DNA of 64,000 bases, from positions 1,798,001 to 1,862,000 of the forward strand of contig JAMWBK010000002.1 in NCBI GenBank assembly GCA_029953675.1, given 5' to 3'. The position numbers and the translations under genes were made by a program. Under the pieces are notes generated by a model that worked only from the letters and a program-made list of their open reading frames with translations, had not been told where the DNA came from and did no database searches. Origin of the DNA: Rhodosorus marinus (lineage: Eukaryota > Rhodophyta > Stylonematophyceae > Stylonematales > Stylonemataceae). Positions 58,539 through 64,000 of the stretch are shown piece by piece. The stretch's first letter is position 1. Each line of letters begins with the position of its first letter.

Positions 58539-58950
58539 CAACTCTTCCAAAACAGGTAGTTTGGACTCCCACTCTATACTAACAACCGTAATCTAGTTCG
58601 ACCTTGGTCCCTCCGATCTCCTCTTTCAGCGTCCTCTCTTCCCAGTTTGGTACTCAGAAAGTCTGTCAGATTTCTTCCAAAAGTGTTGTGGTTGTCTATA
58701 TCATTTAGGAGTCCATCGTCCTCATTATAATAGAAATTTGAGCTGCTTCACACCACTTTCAGAGAACCATGCAGATGTCAACAGGCTTCTTGTCCAGGGT
58801 TTTGATGGTCAGGCTTGTCAATGGAGTTTAAGAGTGATTTCCCCTGTGTCTACACAGTGAACGACCGGCAAATCCGCTCTCCTAAGTCCATCGAACTGTT
58901 CTACTTTCCGGCTAGAAGGTTCTTCTGATTGTATATGAAATCTGAAGATT
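58539..58950. other. Intergenic stretch
   Basis: No supported gene between the thylakoid-type ORF and the next uncertain gene. Confidence 0.4.
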
Positions 58951-60018
58951 GTGAACCATCTTCTTCATGGCCAAACCACAAGCTGGATAGAACCGCATCC
59001 AACGGAGTTTCTTTTGGCAAGGGAGAAAAGTGAACTCTTCGGCATTGGAAAGGCGTTGGGGACGAGTCAATCTTCTACGGAGCTTCGCAGTGTCAACATC
59101 ATCAGCGTGGTGATGTGGACAGATTCATCATTGGCTGAGGAAACCCATACTGAGCTACAAGAGAAGCTTGATCAGGTTTGCTTCTTCAACTTCTGATATT
59201 GCTTGGAGGTTTCGTTTGCCCACGTCCGTATTGCTTGTGGGTGTTTAGAATCCATGGGAAGGTCGTTCTCTCGATCTCAGAAGGAAGCATGTTGGGACGA
59301 GGTAAGCAGCTACCAAAAGCGCTATTAGAAAACTCTGTCTCGCTCATTGGATCGATCAGATACTAGCAATGCAAAATAAACCACAGGCTGCGGCTGTACC
59401 TGGAAGGGATCCAGAGCGATGGCGACTTGATCGGTAATGAGCATCCACGAAAACCAGAGAAACAATCCATCCATATGAAGGCTGACTTGTTCCGCCATAC
59501 CCCGTGTCCAGGTACAACAATCCCGTATGTCGACGTCTTCGGGGATGTGATGGATGTCTTTGTCATGAGTTTGATCACATCCAGCCGGTAAATGCAGTCA
59601 ATTCACTTTGCTCTTAGTCAGTCCGATTGCATGATGTCCGATCTCATGGAGATGTTTTCTGTGTCCTAGCATTCCAAAGGTGGTCCTTCGTCGCTTGCAA
59701 ACTGTCAACTTCTTCAGACCAGAGTGAATCGAAGAAAGGTATGGTATTATGCCGGCGTTGCTGCTTGTCCAGGCACTGAAGGGATTCACTGGCTGCTTTT
59801 GTTCGATGAAGGGAAACCAAGAGTTCGATGACGCACGGATGGAAGAGCTAGGCTGCGAGATAAAGTTCTCAGAGCGAGAGCTTGATCTCGTCGAGATGGC
59901 GGTTTATGGAAATGTTCGCCGTTCTGGACTCAACTGTAGATGCAAAAGCGTTGACGAGATGCACAAGTCGATGGAAGACATGAAAACTAGAAAGGCCAAA
60001 GGTGAATCATCTTCTTGA
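58951..60018 (+). CDS. Uncertain multi-exon protein gene
   Basis: Three segments join well: about 58951-59175 (KSELFGIGKALGTSQ and MWTDSSLAEETHTEL), 59249-59302 (acceptor GGTGTTTAG, NPWEGRSLDLRRK) and about 59389-59587 (acceptor AACCACAG, LYLEGIQSDGDLIGNE, then IPYVDVFGDVMDVFVM). A last segment near 59820-60018 reads protein-like (NQEFDDARMEELGCEIKF, NCRCKSVDEMHKSMEDM) but its joining was not resolved. The first ATG is not certain. No domain is recognised. It may also be a decayed gene. Confidence 0.4.
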
Positions 60019-60946
60019 GGTCCTCGGACTAGGACAACAGCCTCTATTAAAAGCTTGAGTCTCGTCTCGAAAGCTCCGCGGCGATAATGATCTGGGCAAA
60101 CGATATGCCTTCCTCGCGCTTCAACTTGCAACATGACAATCGTCCATTCTTTGGGCAGCAAGTGGAATTTCCTCTCCTCCTTTCCTCAACAACTTCAAAC
60201 GCTTCTTCTTAAGCGGAAACCTTTCACGTCCACCTACCGCTCTCACACCGTCTAGCTGAACACCTGACGAGTACCTCATCATCAACAACAGCTCGAGCGG
60301 CAAGGACCAGAGCTTAAGTCGCGACCTCATTCCAGGCAGTAGAATATGCTCCAGCCCCTCGTAAACTCTCAGACTCATCCTCCATGTTCTTCAAGTATCA
60401 TTTTGTCTCTTGCTATGTACAAACTACTCTCTCATCAATTACTATCAACGACTACCACGAAAGGGTTTGTCAACGTTCCGGGCTTGTCCCCGAACGTTAA
60501 TCAAGTAGGATTTCTGATGTGTTCCGAGGAGGAGAGCGCTTCGGTCGTGACGAGGGAGGCGGGAGTGTGATGACGATGATAAAGGAAATTGTGGATGAGT
60601 AAGTGAGCGTGTTTTCTTTTCTGTGGAATAATATCGAACTTTAGGTTTGATTTTTTTCATCGTGTAGTTTTTGGGGTTTTCTTTTTTTATTAGTTCTTTG
60701 TAGAACGTCATTGCGAAGAGGAAGAGGTGCGCGTTAAACAGCGACGGGGTGTGTTGAGTTTTTGAGCCTTCTTAGGGCGGGTTTGGAGAGGAGCTGTAGT
60801 CTTCTGATTTCTCACGTGAATTGGTGAAGTCGTCGTAAGGAAGAGGGGGAGTGGGGCTGTGCGGTGAGTTGTGTTGAGGAAGGAGTGATTTTGGGTTGCG
60901 TGGAAAGACGGCTGGGAGGACTTGAGTGATTGCTTAGTGGGCAAGA
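60019..60946. other. Intergenic stretch upstream of the TTF1-like gene
   Basis: No gene supported. GT-rich and T-rich in the last part. The minus-strand frames over 60708-61213 are shadows of the next gene and its 5' region. Confidence 0.4.
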
Positions 60947-62247
60947 ATGGAGAAGAAGACTGAGGGTACAAGGAAATCTAGAAAGCCGAAGAAGTTCAGG
61001 GGGGAAAGTGAGAGTGACGGGGTTGTTCAGGGGGATGATGTGGATGGCAATGAGCTCGTTCATGACGAGAAAGCACGGAGTGGCAAGAAGGTGATGCGAA
61101 AGGGTGGTAGGTCGACGAGCAAGTCCTCTGCTGAGGAGTCGAAGACGAAGATAGTAGAAAACGGAGTGGGTCATCGGAAGCGGCAGTCTGAAGAGGCTGC
61201 TGAGGGAGCACAAGGTAGGTAGCGAATTGGGGGATTTTGGATTACTACACTGGAGGGCGCTAACTTTTTATTTGGGTCTTGTTGGGGATGGTTTCCAGAT
61301 GTAGGTCCAAAGCAGGTGGAGAAAAAAATCAAAAAACCGAGAGCGCAGTCCACAAGCGACCGAGGTCTTCCAGCATGGAGAAACCATAATGACGAAGAGT
61401 TCCAAAACGGTCCCTTTACTGAAAGGGAAAGGGAACTCGTTCTGGAAGGGATAGGGAATGTTCTTGAGGGAGAAGGAATCGAATGTAACGCAGAAAACAT
61501 CAGGAAGGTAGGAACTCCCGCCCTATTTGTGGAGCCTTCACATGTCGCCGTGGCCTGATCTCTCGTGGATTTCGATTGATTCTTTAGCACGTCAACCAAG
61601 GTTCGAAAGACTCCATCAAGGATTTTTGGCCTAGAGTCACTCTTCACGTACCGGGCAGAAGTACCTTGGCGATTTACAGACATGCGAAGAGGCGTTGGTG
61701 AGTTGACTGCATTCGTCAACAGAACTTGACGCGAAACCTGTTGCTAACATCTTTCTCCCTGCAGGGCCCCTATAACAAACAAAGGCGAATGGTCGGAGCG
61801 GGAGGTAGACCAGCTGAGGGACTTAGTACAGAAGAGGGGCCACAAGTGGACGCAAATAGGAGAGGAGCTTGGTCGTTTGCCAGGAGCTTGCAAAGACAAA
61901 TGGCGAGACGACGTTCAATTTGGAGGAAACAGGTACTTAGTTAGATGGACAGATCGTAGATTATGACTTTGTGGTTGACTTGTGGCTCTCATTTTACCAG
62001 GAAAACTGGGCGAACCAGTTCCGAAGAGCACGAAAAACTCACAGAACTCATTGTTAAGGCTGTAGGTGACAACCCAACGACATCGTCTATCGAAAACATG
62101 CCGTGGACGGCGATTAGCAGGGAAATGGGCACGCGCAGCTACTCGCAGTGCTTGAATGCAGGCCGTGCCATATTCAAGTCTTTGGTGCGACGTCAGGACA
62201 CAAATGACCCCGTTCCCGTGCCTTCAAAGGAGCAGGTTGTTGACTAA
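60947..62247 (+). CDS. Myb-type DNA-binding protein of the TTF1/Reb1 (rDNA terminator) type
   Basis: Five exons (60947-61214, 61299-61507, 61588-61697, 61765-61932, 62001-62247) give 333 residues. The N-terminus is very basic and Ser/Lys-rich, a likely nuclear signal. Myb/SANT-type helices follow in order: GPFTERERELVLEGIGN, DFWPRVTLHVPGRSTLAIYR, then GEWSEREVDQLRDLVQKRG with HKWTQIGEELGRLPGACKDK, then TSSEEHEKLTELIVKAVGD with WTAISREMGTRSYSQC. This order is the one seen in TTF1, Reb1 and DMTF1-like proteins that bind long DNA sites, often to stop RNA polymerase I. The exact target is not known. All introns have GTAGG, GTGAG or GTACT donors and a clean frame. Confidence 0.87.
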
Positions 62248-64000
62248 CCAGAAGGCGCTCCTGGAGAAGAGATCGGGATCGAGTACTTAATATCATCGAC
62301 CGACTGGTCGAGCAAACGGGCCGATTGCGCGCTCGCTTTTTTTTCATAATTACCTCTTTTTCCCTGTATTACTGCATTTGACACGAGCTCCCTGCGTCTA
62401 GTGACGACTTTGTTGAGATCCTATTCAGAAGTAAACCTGTCCGACGGAGCTGGACATGCACCAAAGCAAGGCTGACTGGCTAATGAGGAGCTAAAACGGA
62501 AATTTATCGCGCTTGCGGAAGAAAGACCGTGCGCGCCTTGTGATCCTCTTTTTCCCTACAACGTGCAGTCAGCGGTTTTTTTGCACCCAGCTCTTTCGAA
62601 CACTATGGAGGAGCAGAGCACAATCCCTCGTCAGCGGAGCACGAACATGACCCCTTTACTACTAAGAACAACATGAGCTGCTAAAGCAAGAGAACCTGCT
62701 GCCGTCATCCTGACATCATTCCCCGAGGCTTTGGCGACACAGCTTAGCACACTCTCCCCAATATCCAAGGGAAAGTGCGATACTCAATACATTAAATCGC
62801 CCTCTCCTGCCAGCCTGAACCGAAGGAATGTTGGCTCGGCTAGCAAGGGAAGCCGGAACAGAGCTGCATCCGACTTTGGGCGGAAAGCAATAGGATCCAT
62901 CTTCGTTTTGAGGACCAATGAACAGTGCTGCACTGCTGCACTGCGGAGAACACACAGACAGATGAGCAGCGCAACAGAAAAGAAAATGTTGATACAGGAC
63001 GCCATCTCCGATAAGCAGACAATTTCAAAAACTGTATACCCGCGGCACAGAAACCCTACATCGCTGAGAGCAAGGGTGCGAAGTCAGCATGAAACCAGTT
63101 CCTAACCTGTGGTTTTGAATACCTCTAAGCGCATCTGCCACATAGACAGCTATCGATACATTCTAGAGATTCCTAGCGGGGACATTTATAGACCACAACC
63201 CCTCAACCAGCAGCCGATCCAGATACCTTGATCCACACCCCGTTACCCACTCCCCAATCCAAAACTCTAAAAACAGAAGAAATTAAACCACTCATGAAAC
63301 CCTACCAGAAATTCTCTCCTCTCCCGCCACCACTAACTCCCACCCAACCTCCCCCCCCCCAACAAAAAAACGAAAAAGTATACATTGAACAGTAATCTTC
63401 TCTTTTTTTGTGACGAAACACCTCTCAAGCTTCAAGATTCACTGATTCCTGAAACCAGATTCCAACCATTCAAAAAAAATAAAATTACCCGGTAAGAAAT
63501 CCGTAATTGGAAAACATCACAAAAAAAGCAAAAACTACAAACTACATCTCAGAGCCAAAATGCTTAAATATTAAATCCATTCCCGCCCCATCAAAGAAAG
63601 TTCTAAAATTCAAACATTATCTTCCAATACTTCTCCAATATTTACTAGATTTAGGTATCTCGTTCTATTTGTAAAAAAAAAAGAAGAGAACAGCAACTCG
63701 ATATCCGAAAAAAACAACCTACTCTGGACACCCCCCCTCTCAACTTCCGCCAAATGCATGTATCTACATATTCCTTTCCAAGACTTTTCTAAAAAAATTA
63801 ATAAACCGAATTTTCTGTGCTTTATACATCAGGTGGGTATATATTAACAACATATTCTCCAGATTGGATTTTTTAATCTATTTTCATGACGAAAATGGAT
63901 CTCCGCTCAGCTCCTGGTAAAATGGATCCTTTAATAAGTAATGACAGACTGTCTTTTTCGGTGTTTTTAAGTAAATTTTATAAGGATTTGGTTTGTTGTC
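62248..64000. other. Gene-poor end of the window
   Basis: About 1.75 kb with no supported gene. Frames around 62731-63105 have no domain and are compositionally biased. The last 800 bp are AT- and A-rich with a C run near 63350. Confidence 0.4.

Noticed and set aside
60812-61213. Minus-strand Ser/Pro-rich ORFs
   Set aside because: Shadows of the basic N-terminal exon of the TTF1-like gene.
62731-63105. 124-codon ORF at the window end
   Set aside because: No motif and an equally open antisense frame.
1-64000. CRISPR arrays, prokaryotic operons, rRNA or snRNA genes
   Set aside because: None of the diagnostic sequences were seen on either strand.

Overview
This window is nuclear DNA from a eukaryote. 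Coding regions are broken by short GT-AG introns, mostly about 55-110 nt, with standard splice sites and frames that rejoin cleanly. There are no operons or Shine-Dalgarno sites, and the genes are typically eukaryotic: RFC, an A-type cyclin, membrin, HSF, SLX1 and a Chorein-N protein. Several products look plastid-directed: a DUF3593-DUF2499 (Ycf49-like) protein, a CCT-domain protein, a DnaJ-type zinc-finger protein and a small protein with a thylakoid-type signal. Together with GT61 and HNK-1-type sulfotransferase genes, expected where sulfated wall polysaccharides are made, this suggests a photosynthetic alga, most likely a red alga. That assignment is inference, not proof.

Layout. 0.3-7.2 kb: an unrecognised partial gene, an unrecognised four-exon gene, an FAD-dependent monooxygenase and an acidic orphan protein. 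7.8-12.3 kb: a decayed Ty3/gypsy-type LTR retrotransposon on the minus strand with both LTRs. 12.7-23.8 kb: SLX1 nuclease, an RFC small subunit, a small Cys-rich zinc protein, a short Chorein-N/coiled-coil protein, an A-type cyclin and a one-TM protein. 24.2-33.7 kb: four secretory or Golgi genes in a row (GNT-I-like glycosyltransferase, membrin Qb-SNARE, GT61 glycosyltransferase, carbohydrate sulfotransferase). 35.0-37.7 kb: HtrA/DEG protease and a convergent BSD2-like zinc-finger protein. 41.8-46.6 kb: CCT protein, Ycf49-like protein and HSF. 54.0-62.2 kb: phosphate acetyltransferase with an EF-hand-like insertion, a substrate-binding-protein-like gene, a thylakoid-type small protein, an uncertain multi-exon gene and a Myb-type TTF1/Reb1-like protein. 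Two long stretches (about 37.8-41.7 and 46.8-53.9 kb) show no gene I can support.

How the genes relate. RFC, SLX1 and cyclin serve DNA replication, repair and the cell cycle. The glycosyltransferases, sulfotransferase and membrin share the Golgi. The phosphate acetyltransferase belongs to acetate/acetyl-CoA metabolism and may be calcium-responsive. The most unusual signals are the EF-hand-like insertion in the phosphate acetyltransferase, the run of Golgi genes, an RFC intron without a GT donor, and a small spliced ORF whose stop codon overlaps the start of a glycosyltransferase. Exon borders were set by eye from splice signals and reading frame and have no transcript support.
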